This document shows, in pieces, positions 23,332-31,267 of a stretch of DNA of 64,000 bases. The translations under genes and the position numbers were made by a program. Position 1 is the first letter of the stretch; each line of letters opens with the position of its first letter. Below the pieces are notes generated by a model. That model made no database searches. It was not told the origin of the DNA and was given only the letters and a program-made list of their open reading frames with translations. This stretch comes from Euryarchaeota archaeon (lineage in GTDB: Archaea > Thermoplasmatota > SW-10-69-26 > JACQPN01). The stretch lies in NCBI GenBank assembly GCA_016207515.1, contig JACQPN010000009.1, positions 62,001 to 126,000 on the forward strand, given 5' to 3'.

Positions 23332-23590
23332 GCTGCATCCAAGAACGAGGTCGCTAGACCATCTCGCTATTTAGGGGCTTTGGGGAGGTCGGCTCCGCGT
23401 TCCATCGCGGCCTTGCGAGAGTCCCCTCCACATGGCGGCATCTGCCCCGGCGTGAAAATCGTGCAAGGGAAAGCTTCAAGCGTTGCCTGCCTTGCCCGTT
23501 TTGGAGGTTTCGTCGAAAATACGACCTTCACAAAGTAAACTATTTGTCGCGTTGGAAGCTCATGTGGCAGAGACAAGAGAGCGTGACCTC

Positions 23591-24175
23591 ATGCCGAAGA
23601 TCGATTTCCGCACACACCCCGCCGCTCGCGGCGCCGTTGAAGAGTTGGAGAAGGAGTTCGAGCCCGTCTTGAAAAGCAGCGGCCGCTTCTCCATCCACGT
23701 TGGCCGCGTCTTCAGCAATCTCGCCCGTGAGAACCTTGGAGATGCGCTGGCCGGGATAACCACGGCGGCGCAACCGATATTCCAGAAATGGACGCTCGAG
23801 ATGGTCTACTTGCTTGCGCTGTCGGAAAGCGTACGGTTCAAGGACTTCAAGAACGGCCTCAAAGGCATCTCGTCTCGCACGCTGTCCCTGAAACTGTTCC
23901 AACTAGAGCGCTTGGGGATAGTCACGCGCGAACTCCACGATGAAAGACCGGTTCGCGTCGAATATAGATTGACGGACAAGGGAAGGCATCTCGCCGCGCT
24001 CACCGTGCCCGTCGTCTTCTACGTCTACATGCAGTTCCCCGAGGCCGCAAACCTCGCGAGCGAACGTGCACGTCCGAGCAAGACGGACGACGCGGCGATC
24101 GAAGGCGACGCGGCGGGCGACCCGGGACCCGGCCCGACGCCGGCCAGACGTAATAGTGCCATCGGTGACCGGTGA
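23591..24175 (+). CDS. HxlR-like winged-helix transcription regulator
   Basis: 194 residues from ATG 23591; an open frame extends to 23483 but no homology is seen there. The core FQKWTLEMVYLLALSESVRF, then GISSRTLSLKLFQLERLGIV and a wing VEYRLTDKGRHLA match HxlR-type DNA-binding domains. There is an N-terminal extension (about 75 residues) and a Pro/Asp-rich tail. It overlaps the DUF531 gene by 4 nt and so heads an operon with DUF531 and a Nudix gene, with TFS 6 nt further on. Target genes and any ligand are unknown. Confidence 0.8.
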   Translation: MPKIDFRTHPAARGAVEELEKEFEPVLKSSGRFSIHVGRVFSNLARENLGDALAGITTAAQPIFQKWTLEMVYLLALSESVRFKDFKNGLKGISSRTLSLKLFQLERLGIVTRELHDERPVRVEYRLTDKGRHLAALTVPVVFYVYMQFPEAANLASERARPSKTDDAAIEGDAAGDPGPGPTPARRNSAIGDR

Positions 24176-24753
24176 TGACCGGGCGGCTCACAATCGGCCT
24201 CTTCAACAGCTACGACCCGCGCAGGTTCCATGAGGCGCACCGTAGGGCGCTTGCACGCGCTGCCCCCTTGGCGCTAGCTTTTGACGCAAACCTCGCCGCG
24301 TTCGGCTTCCCCTTCGACGAGGGCCGCAAGCGCGAACGCCCCGGTGCGCCGGATCTACGGACCCCCATCGATGTGGCGAAGTTCGTGGCAGAGTCGACGA
24401 GCATCGGCGAAGGCGGCGCTTACTTCATAGAACTGGCGGAGAAGGGACGGTTCGCGCATTATCCGTTTCCGGACCCAGGATATCCGCCGCAACTCGGCGA
24501 AATCGTGCTCACGACTTCGAAGCCGCACGCGGGAAAAGCACGAACCCCCGCCCAGATCGCCGCGACTCTCGCCTCCAGAAAAAGCGTTTGCCTCGTCTTC
24601 GGACTCGGGCCCCACGGGATGCCGGAGAAGGAGAAAACGCGATTCAGTGGACACTTGGACGCGACGGGCGGGGGTTACTCTTTGGAGACGTGCACGGCGC
24701 TCGGCGTCGTCGTGGGCTCGGTGATGGCGAGGGTGGAAGGGGCGAAGCGATGA
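24172..24753 (+). CDS. DUF531 family archaeal protein
   Basis: 193 residues. It has the DUF531 landmarks TIGLFNSYDPRRFHEAHRRA at the start and CLVFGLGPHGMP, HLDATGGGYSLETCTALG near the end. The glycine-rich loops around a predicted deep knot resemble SPOUT RNA methyltransferases, so an RNA-modification role is plausible but unproven. It is sandwiched by ATGA overlaps on both sides (regulator upstream, Nudix downstream), showing tight translational coupling. Confidence 0.82.
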   Translation: MMTGRLTIGLFNSYDPRRFHEAHRRALARAAPLALAFDANLAAFGFPFDEGRKRERPGAPDLRTPIDVAKFVAESTSIGEGGAYFIELAEKGRFAHYPFPDPGYPPQLGEIVLTTSKPHAGKARTPAQIAATLASRKSVCLVFGLGPHGMPEKEKTRFSGHLDATGGGYSLETCTALGVVVGSVMARVEGAKR

Positions 24754-25208
24754 ATCATCACACGACGCCTGCGGAAAACGAGGAGGACGAGGTCTGGGGG
24801 AGAAAAGTCACGGTCGATGCGCTGGCCATCGTGGGCGACGGGTTGGTGCTGGTGCTACGCGACCGGCCGCCGTTTGAAGGCCATTGGGCCCTTCCCGGCG
24901 GCTTCGTGGACCGGCACGAGACGTGCGAAGCCGCCGTGGTCCGTGAACTTGCCGAGGAGACGGGCCTACGCGGGAGCGTGAGGCGGCTCCTCGGCGTCTA
25001 TTCGAAACCGTCGCGCGACGAAGCGAGGCGGACCGTGGCGCTTGCTTACGAGATCGACGTGGTGGGCGGGACGCTCCAAGGCGGGGATGATGCCCGGGAA
25101 GCCAGAGTGTTCCCCCTCGACGCCCTCCCACCGCTCGCGTTCGATCATGGAGAGATGGTGGCGGATCTAAAGAGCGGACTCAGGGAAGGGAAGTCAAAGC
25201 CCCGATAA
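24750..25208 (+). CDS. Nudix hydrolase (ADP-ribose pyrophosphatase-like)
   Basis: 152 residues from the ATG overlapping the DUF531 stop. The Nudix box reads GGFVDRHETCEAA followed by RELAEETGL, complete with metal-binding glutamates. WALPGGFVDRHE is typical of ADP-ribose / NDP-sugar pyrophosphatases of about 140-150 residues. It likely clears ADP-ribose or related nucleotides in the cytosol; substrate unproven. It is followed 6 nt later by the TFS frame. Confidence 0.9.
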   Translation: MNHHTTPAENEEDEVWGRKVTVDALAIVGDGLVLVLRDRPPFEGHWALPGGFVDRHETCEAAVVRELAEETGLRGSVRRLLGVYSKPSRDEARRTVALAYEIDVVGGTLQGGDDAREARVFPLDALPPLAFDHGEMVADLKSGLREGKSKPR

Positions 25209-25241
25209 GTTGAAGTGGCCCGGCGCTCTGGCAAGCATCCC

Positions 25242-25541
25242 ATGTTCTGTCCCACTCACAAAAGCATCCTCTCTCGCAAGGACGGCAAACCCTATTGCGG
25301 GAAGTGCGAGAAATTCTACCCTGCGGGCGGGTCCCTCATAGTCAGCGAGAAAGCGCACGACAAGGAGATCACGGTCATCGAGAAGATGCCGGACATCCTT
25401 CCCATCACGAAGGACGTGGAATGCCCGAACTGCGGCAACTACGAAGCCACTTGGATGTTGCGGCAGACGCGTAAGTCAGATGAGGCGGAGACGATGTTCC
25501 TCGAATGCGTCAAATGCCGACATCGGTGGAGAAGGTACTGA
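25242..25541 (+). CDS. tfs: Transcription factor S (TFS; TFIIS/RPB9-like)
   Basis: 99 residues from ATG 25242; a GTG at 25215 is the alternative but adds an atypical basic leader. TFS enters the RNA polymerase funnel and stimulates cleavage of backtracked RNA. N-terminal zinc ribbon ligands: Cys3, His6, Cys19, Cys22. C-terminal ribbon: Cys61, Cys64, Cys89, Cys92. The catalytic acidic pair sits on the hairpin at Asp80-Glu81 (TRKSDEAETMF). The CxxH first knuckle departs from the usual CxxC. In many archaea tfs sits beside pcn, as here (850 nt away). Confidence 0.93.
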   Translation: MFCPTHKSILSRKDGKPYCGKCEKFYPAGGSLIVSEKAHDKEITVIEKMPDILPITKDVECPNCGNYEATWMLRQTRKSDEAETMFLECVKCRHRWRRY

Positions 25542-26044
25542 CGAAGCGCAGCCGGTCACGGAACCTCCCATAACCCTTTCTGCAATCCCTTATCGCGGGG
25601 GAGCGACCACCTTCTATTGGCGGTCAAATCCGCTTGCAGGCGCGGGCGTGGCTCGACGAGTCCCGCCCGAAGACAGTGATAGTGTCCGCGGCTTGGTGAT
25701 AAGTGGTGGTCGTGGATCTGGAAGCGCCCGCGCGAAGGGCGCCGTAGCAGTAGTTGCCTGCGATACGCACCAGACCGGCCGAATGTGCCGGACACGAGAG
25801 ACCAGCGCCGACGAAGCGTCCGGTCCGAACCGAAGGACTGGAAGACGCCCCCGCGAAGCCGTAGGAAATCGGGAACGAACCAGTCGAACAAGACGCGGGT
25901 GATCGGCGCCGGAAACGAGCGGGCCAATCTTGCGGCCTCGACATCAAGCCGCAATCGCCATAAGGAGAACCGACCCGAGGCGGGACCAAACCCCGCTGGG
26001 GATGGCTTCGAGCCGTCCTCGAAAGACGGCGGTTCCCGCGAGGT

Positions 26045-26240
26045 GGCGTGGCCCGCTTTCTCCCGCGATTCTTTTTTCGACCTTTCCGGGCCACGGCATA
26101 GGAGGACGAGCGAAGCAAGTCCTCCGGCTGGCGTGGCCCGCTTTCTCCCGCGATTCTTTTTTCGACCTTTCCGGGCCACGGCATAGGAGGACGAGCGAAG
26201 CAAGTCCTCCGGCTGGCGTGGCCCGCTTTCTCCCGCGGTT
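26045..26240. repeat. 85-bp direct tandem repeat, about 2.3 copies
   Basis: Units begin GGCGTGGCCCGCTTTCTCCC at 26045, 26130 and 26215; the first two are identical along their length and the third is partial. Each full unit contains the long inverted repeat GTGGCCCG / CGGGCCAC around a T-rich run (CTTTTTT), and a mini-hairpin GGAGGAC-GAGCGAAGCAA-GTCCTCC (26101-26125 and 26186-26210). The T-run after a hairpin could act as a terminator between tfs and pcn. Confidence 0.85.
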
Positions 26241-26354
26241 TCTATTCCTCTCTCCTTGTCTTCGTTCTTAATCCATTCACTGTGACGGGTTTTCATCCCG
26301 CGTCCCCGATTCATCTGAGACGGCGCGAGGCGTTCCACTTCCCCGGCATTAAGT

Positions 26355-26363
26355 CCTTATAAG
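26355..26363 (+). promoter_or_regulatory. TATA box of pcn
   Basis: CCTTATAAG, 29-37 nt before the pcn ATG at 26392; a normal archaeal spacing with a very short leader. Confidence 0.6.
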
Positions 26364-26391
26364 CGGTGCTCGATTATGGTGCGGCCCATTC

Positions 26392-27129
26392 ATGTTCCAA
26401 GCCAAGTGCAAAGCGGAAGTCCTCCGCAACATCATCGAATCCATCTCCAGCCTCGTCGACGAAGTCAAGTTCCACATCACGCCGGAAGGCCTCTCCCTTA
26501 AGGCCGTGGATCCGGCCCACGTCGCGATGGTCGAACTCACGCTCAAGAAGGCCGCCTTCGAGGACTACAAAGCCGACGAGATGGACATCGGCGTCGACAT
26601 GGAGAAACTCCGCGACGTCTTGAAGCTCGCCGGTGCGGAGGACGAGATAACCTTGAGCCACGAGGACGCCTCGAACCGCCTCGTCATCAAGATCGGCAAC
26701 CTCACCCGCAGCATGAGCCTCGTCGACACCAACGGCATGACGGACCCCAAGGTCCCAAAGCTCGACCTCCCGGCAAGCGTCATGATCGCGGCGTCCGAAC
26801 TGGAACGCGGCATCAAGGCGTCGGAAGCGGTCTCCGACCATATCGCGTTCATCATTACACCCGACCACTTCGAGCTCCAGGCCCAAGGCGACACAGACGT
26901 CGTCAACATGAGACTCGAAAAGGACAGCCTCTCTCACCTAAGGTGCAAGGACAAGGTCAAGTCTCTCTTCTCGCTGGATTACCTCGCGAACATGATCAAG
27001 GCCGCGAAGGGCTCGGCGGGGATCGACATGAACCTCGGCTCGGATTATCCGGTCCGCATGGAGTTCGACATTGCCGGCGGGAACGGGCATGTGACGTACT
27101 TGCTGGCGCCGCGTATCGAATCCGAATGA
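26392..27129 (+). CDS. pcn: DNA polymerase sliding clamp PCNA
   Basis: 245 residues, the standard length. PCNA trimers encircle DNA and tether polymerases, FEN1, ligase and RFC. Family landmarks are the N-terminal MFQAKCKAEVLRNIIESIS, the DPAHVAMVEL strand (about 40-49), the interdomain connector around LVDTNGMTDPKVPKLDLPAS, and the C-terminal MEFDIAGGNGHVTYLLAPRI. It is followed 97 nt later by the primase large subunit gene, so replication genes cluster here. Confidence 0.97.
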   Translation: MFQAKCKAEVLRNIIESISSLVDEVKFHITPEGLSLKAVDPAHVAMVELTLKKAAFEDYKADEMDIGVDMEKLRDVLKLAGAEDEITLSHEDASNRLVIKIGNLTRSMSLVDTNGMTDPKVPKLDLPASVMIAASELERGIKASEAVSDHIAFIITPDHFELQAQGDTDVVNMRLEKDSLSHLRCKDKVKSLFSLDYLANMIKAAKGSAGIDMNLGSDYPVRMEFDIAGGNGHVTYLLAPRIESE

Positions 27130-27226
27130 GCGCACGAGACCGTGATTTTCGGGCGGGGGCCATAGGACGATTGCGTGATCCCCTCCCCTAAACCCTCTTC
27201 TATCCCATCCAACATAGGGAAGCTTC

Positions 27227-28333
27227 GTGGACCCCGACCTTTCCTTGTTCGCTCGCTACCCCTTCATGCGGGGCGCTTCCCAGAGGGTGAAGGACGGTGG
27301 CCCGTCGGTCGACGATCTCCTGTTCGACCTTGCGTACGAGCGGGCGCGCACTCGTGGGGCGGAACGCGCGCGTAGCGCCGTCGTGGCGGGCGATATCCCG
27401 GGCGCGGACCCCGCGACCCCTTCCGAGGCATTGATCGAGATCCTTTCCTACGTCGTCGCGCGGATGATCGTTTCCTGTACTGGCGACAAGTATGGTGCCC
27501 GGCGTCTGGCCCTTGCAGAGTCGAAGGCCTTGAGCACGCGCCTTCACAAGGACGATGCGACCGCCGCCAAACGGGTGGCCGAGGAGCTCGGGATCGAGGT
27601 GTCGGGGAACGGTCAGTTGGATGTCCACTTCACGACCTACGTCCAGTACGCGTCGCGTTTCAAGGACCCGACGTGGAAGCTCGTGAACCAACGGTTATCC
27701 GGTGGATTCGTTTCGATCGAGCCGGAAAAGCTTGCCAGGCTCTGCGAGGAGGCGTTGCGGCTGAAGATCGAGTCCGAACTCCCGATCGAGCCTTCCGACG
27801 ACATCGTCAGGGCGTTTCATGCGCCCGTGGCGGAATTGAAATCGATCCTCGAAGGCCGTCGCCTGAAGTTCGAGGGAAGCGGCCTCAAACGCGTGGAACT
27901 TTCGGCGCTGCCACCGTGCATGAAGCGGATACTCGGGCAACTCCAAGCGGGCGAGAACGCCCCGCACATGGCCCGCTTCGCGATCACGAGTTTTCTCCAT
28001 ACGGCCGGCATGGACACGGAGGAGATCATGCGCCTCTTCTCGACGGCCCCCGACTTCAAGGAGGACAAGACGCGCTACCAGGTGGAGCACATCACTGGAA
28101 AATCCAGCGGCACCGAATATTCACCGCCGACTTGCGCTACGATGCAGACGTGGGGCATCTGCCCGTTGGAGGAGATGGATGCAAGATGCAACCACCCGAC
28201 GGTGACGAGCCCGATGGGATACTACAGGTGGGCGGCTAGGGATGTTACCCGTAAACAGGTTGCCGTCCAACCCGACGAAAAACCCCTCGCGGCCACGGCA
28301 GAAGCCCCCGCGGTCACCCAATCGAAGGAATAA
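27227..28333 (+). CDS. priL: DNA primase large subunit PriL
   Basis: 368 residues from GTG 27227. PriL binds PriS and shapes primer synthesis through a 4Fe-4S domain. The four cluster cysteines are present: Cys231 (LPPCMKRIL), Cys303 and Cys312 (PPTCATMQTWGICP), and Cys321 (ARCNHP). The N-terminal helical region begins LSLFARYPFMRGA. A low-complexity tail follows residue 345. It is downstream of pcn on the same strand; PriS is encoded separately at 33.1 kb. Confidence 0.95.
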   Translation: MDPDLSLFARYPFMRGASQRVKDGGPSVDDLLFDLAYERARTRGAERARSAVVAGDIPGADPATPSEALIEILSYVVARMIVSCTGDKYGARRLALAESKALSTRLHKDDATAAKRVAEELGIEVSGNGQLDVHFTTYVQYASRFKDPTWKLVNQRLSGGFVSIEPEKLARLCEEALRLKIESELPIEPSDDIVRAFHAPVAELKSILEGRRLKFEGSGLKRVELSALPPCMKRILGQLQAGENAPHMARFAITSFLHTAGMDTEEIMRLFSTAPDFKEDKTRYQVEHITGKSSGTEYSPPTCATMQTWGICPLEEMDARCNHPTVTSPMGYYRWAARDVTRKQVAVQPDEKPLAATAEAPAVTQSKE

Positions 28334-28336
28334 TCC

Positions 28337-29338
28337 TCATTCTGCATCGGTCGATTCCAGGAAGGCGCGGACCTTTTCCGCTATGAGCCTTGCCGTCAAG
28401 GGCGGCACCGCTTCGCCTACTTCGTCGTATTGCGTGTTCCTTCCCCCCGAGAAGACGTGGTCGTCCGGGAACGTCATCAAGCGGGCATGCTCTCGCACCG
28501 TCAGATACCGGTTTTGCAACGGGTGGATGAACCGGCTGCTTCCCATCACCGTCGGCGCGATATCATCTGGTCGGATCCGCGTCTTGTGACCATAGACCTT
28601 TCCCGTCGCCGATTTGTAATGGTATATGGAGTGACCTTCGTCCAACTCCTCTATACGACCGCGTTCGCGGCGCGTCGGCGGAAGCTCCTGATGGTTCGCG
28701 ACGTCGACCTCAAGGCTTTCAAGGTCCTTGATCGCCTCAAGGACGGTCGGGGGCTCCTGAAGCGGCAGTTCGAGCTTCACGTTGGAAGCGAACAGTCGCG
28801 TCCTGTGGCTTGGGAGCCCATGCTCCTCGCAGCGCACGATGTTGAAGTTCACGTCGGGAAAGCCGGAGCCGCGTAGCATCCGTCCTATCTCATAGCGAAG
28901 CTCGCCGTCGATCATCTGGGGCACGTTCTCCATGACGAACGCCTTGGGTTCCAGTACCTTCAAGGCCTGCGCGAAGTAGTAGACGAGGCCGCCGATCTTG
29001 TCCTTGTACAACCTGTCGAGCGGGTCCTTATACCGGTCCCTGTTGGCCGCCGTGAACGGTTCGCACGGTGGACTCCCGATGACCACGTCCGGTTTCGGGA
29101 CCTTCGTGAAATCCACGCGCTTGATGTCGTCGACGATCACCTGGACGTCGGGGAAATTCTCGGAGTACGCGGCGGCGACGGGGCGAAAGCCCTCGACGGC
29201 GGCGATGGTCTTGAATCCCGCGTCGTGGAAGCCACGCGAGAAGCCGCCGGCTCCGGCGAAGAGGTCTACGACCGTGAACTTCTTCCCGCGCGCCGGCACG
29301 GCGGCGTCATGCATCGTCCCGTTCTTCAAGTATTGCAA
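28337..29338 (-). CDS. DNA (cytosine-5) methyltransferase
   Basis: 333 residues. C5-MTase motifs in order: I VVDLFAGAGGFSRGF (23-37), IV GSPPCEPF with catalytic Cys92, VI ENVP (137-140), VIII HRTRLFA (Arg179-x-Arg181), then a short target-recognition region (about 190-290) and the motif X-like end (QYDEVGEAVPPLTARLIAE). It methylates cytosine in a short DNA site that cannot be read from sequence. No restriction enzyme, specificity subunit or helicase is adjacent, so it is solitary. It sits 12 nt downstream of pit and may be co-transcribed with it. Met9 is an alternative start. Confidence 0.93.
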   Translation of the reverse strand: MQYLKNGTMHDAAVPARGKKFTVVDLFAGAGGFSRGFHDAGFKTIAAVEGFRPVAAAYSENFPDVQVIVDDIKRVDFTKVPKPDVVIGSPPCEPFTAANRDRYKDPLDRLYKDKIGGLVYYFAQALKVLEPKAFVMENVPQMIDGELRYEIGRMLRGSGFPDVNFNIVRCEEHGLPSHRTRLFASNVKLELPLQEPPTVLEAIKDLESLEVDVANHQELPPTRRERGRIEELDEGHSIYHYKSATGKVYGHKTRIRPDDIAPTVMGSSRFIHPLQNRYLTVREHARLMTFPDDHVFSGGRNTQYDEVGEAVPPLTARLIAEKVRAFLESTDAE

Positions 29339-29350
29339 GGGCGGCGCCCC

Positions 29351-30532
29351 TTATGCGATGCCAGCGGCGTTGACGATGACGTACGAAACGAAGCTGATGA
29401 ACGCCGCCGCGGGAATCGTGAGTATCCACGCGCCGACGATGCGCCTCCCGACGCCCCATCGGACGGCGGACAGCCGGTGCGTGGCGCCAACGCCCATGAT
29501 GCTGGCACTTATCGCGTGCGTCGTCGACACGGGAATCCCCTGCGCGGCCATCAACGTGAGGACCACACCGCCTCCGGTCTCCGCCGCAAACCCCTGATAG
29601 GGCCTAAGGTGCGTGATCCTCGTCGCCATCGTCTTCACGATGCGCCAGCCGCCGAAGAGCGTCCCGAGCGCGATGGCGCCGGCGCACGAAAGGATCACCC
29701 AATCGGGCACGTAGAAGTGGTCGATGTCACCGCTCGCGAAGAGCAACACGGCGATGATGCCCATGACCTTCTGCGCGTCGTTCGCCCCGTGATTGAGAGC
29801 GAAGAAGGCCGATGAAATCAATTGGAGGCGCTTGAAGAGCGAATTCGCCTTCTCCGAATGTATAGGAGACGCGAGGCGGATCACGAGTATACAGAGCACG
29901 AAGCCGGCCGCGAGCCCCAGGACAGGTGAGACCACCATGAAGACCACGGTCTTGGTCACCCCTCCCATCTTCACCCCGCCCCAAAGCAACGCGATAGGGA
30001 CGCCCAAGAGGCCTCCGAACGCGGCTGCAAGGAGCCCCGTCCGGAGTCTCAAAACGTCTTTTGTGTAGAGGGCGAGACCCACGTAGCCACCGACCGTGCC
30101 AATCGCCCCGGCAAGGACTAACGGCACGAGTCCTGTGAACTCGGACGCGACCGGGAGGAACACCGGGCCCCATCCAGCTGCGGCGACGGCAGCACCGATG
30201 AGGCCTCCGACGAGAGCGTGACTACTCGACGTGGGCAGTCCCCACCACCACGTGATGAGATCCCAGACTATCGCCCCTATGAGGGCGGCAAGGACAAGAG
30301 TCACCGTCACGGCGTTCGTATCGACGATCCCTTTTCCCACCGTCGTCGCGACCGCGACGCCGAGGACGAACGGACCGATGAGGTTGAAAAACGCGGCCAT
30401 GGACACGGCCTGCACGGGAGACAGGACCCTCGTCCCCACAACGGTCGCGATCGCGTTCGCAGAATCGTGGAAACCGTTCACGAAATCGAAGACGAGCGCG
30501 GCGATTATCACGCCGATTATCAATGGTTCCAT
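29351..30532 (-). CDS. pit: Low-affinity inorganic phosphate transporter, PiT family
   Basis: 393 residues, about ten transmembrane helices. Both PiT signature repeats are present: GFHDSANAIATVVGTRVL near the N-terminus and ALNHGANDAQKVMG in the second half. PiT proteins take up phosphate (and arsenate) using the ion gradient. It lies 6 nt after the DUF47 partner gene, the usual arrangement, so the two are an operon. The divergent AbrB-PhoU regulator probably responds to phosphate. Confidence 0.95.
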   Translation of the reverse strand: MEPLIIGVIIAALVFDFVNGFHDSANAIATVVGTRVLSPVQAVSMAAFFNLIGPFVLGVAVATTVGKGIVDTNAVTVTLVLAALIGAIVWDLITWWWGLPTSSSHALVGGLIGAAVAAAGWGPVFLPVASEFTGLVPLVLAGAIGTVGGYVGLALYTKDVLRLRTGLLAAAFGGLLGVPIALLWGGVKMGGVTKTVVFMVVSPVLGLAAGFVLCILVIRLASPIHSEKANSLFKRLQLISSAFFALNHGANDAQKVMGIIAVLLFASGDIDHFYVPDWVILSCAGAIALGTLFGGWRIVKTMATRITHLRPYQGFAAETGGGVVLTLMAAQGIPVSTTHAISASIMGVGATHRLSAVRWGVGRRIVGAWILTIPAAAFISFVSYVIVNAAGIA

Positions 30533-30538
30533 GGCGGT

Positions 30539-31168
30539 TCACGCGTTCTTCACGAGAAGGTCGCTTATCACGTCGGCCGCGTCCTCGCACTTGTCCGTGG
30601 CCTGCTCGAGGTACTCGTAGATCGTACGCATCTTGATTATGTGTTTCACGTCGTCGTGGCGGAAAAGGTCGGCGATGGCCTCATTGGTCACCTCATCGGC
30701 GTCGTTTTCCAGCCGATTGATCTCAATGAGCGCCTTCCTGATGGTCCCGCGGTTTTTGATGTTCCTGATCTCTTTGACGGCGGTCGCCAGGTGACGGCTT
30801 TGCGCGGCCAGGATCTCGGCGAGCTTCACGAGCCTCGGGTTCGATTCCTTGATCTCGAAGAGATAGAGGTGGTTCGCCGTCGCGTACGTGAAGTCAAGCA
30901 CATCGTCGACGGACGACGCGATGCGTGTGATGTCCTCCCGGTCGATAGGCGTGATGAACGTCCGGTTCAGTTCCTCGTAGATGTCGTGGACGATCTGATC
31001 GCCCTTGTGTTCGATATCCTTGAGGCTTCGTCTCGCTTCGCCGACGTCCTTGTAATCGTGGAGAAGCGCCACCAACGCATCAGCGCCGACGACGGCGTTG
31101 TCCGCCTCGGCCGACAGGAGATCGAAAAACGCCCTGTCCTGCGGCACCAAGAATTCCTTTATCCCCAT
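30539..31168 (-). CDS. DUF47/PhoU-like Pit accessory protein
   Basis: 209 residues, all-helical. The DUF47 pattern is visible in DRAFFDLLSAEADNAVVGA at the start, DIEHKGDQIVHDIYEEL, the metal-site helix FITPIDREDITRIASSVDDVLD, and EINRLENDADEV. These proteins pair with PiT transporters and are thought to tune phosphate flux. It is first in an operon with pit. TATA-like AACAATATAGG (about 31196-31206, reverse strand) lies about 30 nt upstream. Confidence 0.9.
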   Translation of the reverse strand: MGIKEFLVPQDRAFFDLLSAEADNAVVGADALVALLHDYKDVGEARRSLKDIEHKGDQIVHDIYEELNRTFITPIDREDITRIASSVDDVLDFTYATANHLYLFEIKESNPRLVKLAEILAAQSRHLATAVKEIRNIKNRGTIRKALIEINRLENDADEVTNEAIADLFRHDDVKHIIKMRTIYEYLEQATDKCEDAADVISDLLVKNA

Positions 31169-31195
31169 CTCACACCGCCGCTGGATGGCCGAGAT

Positions 31196-31249
31196 GTCCT
31201 ATATTGTTTCTGTCTTTAGTTATAGAGTGACCAGAGAACTATATAGTTC
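31196..31249. promoter_or_regulatory. Divergent promoter region with a perfect 14-nt palindrome
   Basis: Between the DUF47-pit operon and the AbrB-PhoU gene. GAACTATATAGTTC (31236-31249) is perfectly self-complementary and contains the TATA core for the rightward gene, so a dimeric regulator bound there would block TBP. CCTATATTG (31197-31205) is the leftward TATA. The AbrB-like domain of the neighbouring protein is the obvious candidate ligand (inference). Confidence 0.6.
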
Positions 31250-31267
31250 ATGATGGGTGGCGCCCAC

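Larger units (their letters stand above)
25542..26391. other. 850-nt stretch without a convincing gene
   Basis: Open frames on the reverse strand (25556-26338) are Arg/Ser-rich, cross the tandem repeats and show no protein-like conservation pattern. The right half holds 85-bp tandem repeats (26045-26240). The left half (25560-26040) is GC-rich and could encode a structured RNA, but I find no RNase P, SRP or box C/D signature. A clear TATA element for pcn lies at 26355-26363. Confidence 0.5.

Noticed and set aside
26045-26240. CRISPR array
   Set aside because: Copies are 85 bp and directly adjacent with no unique spacers; no cas genes in the window.
25556-26338. 260-codon reverse-strand frame over the region between tfs and pcn
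   Set aside because: Composition is Arg/Ser-rich, it reads through DNA tandem repeats, and a competing frame on the same strand looks equally protein-like; no homology pattern seen.
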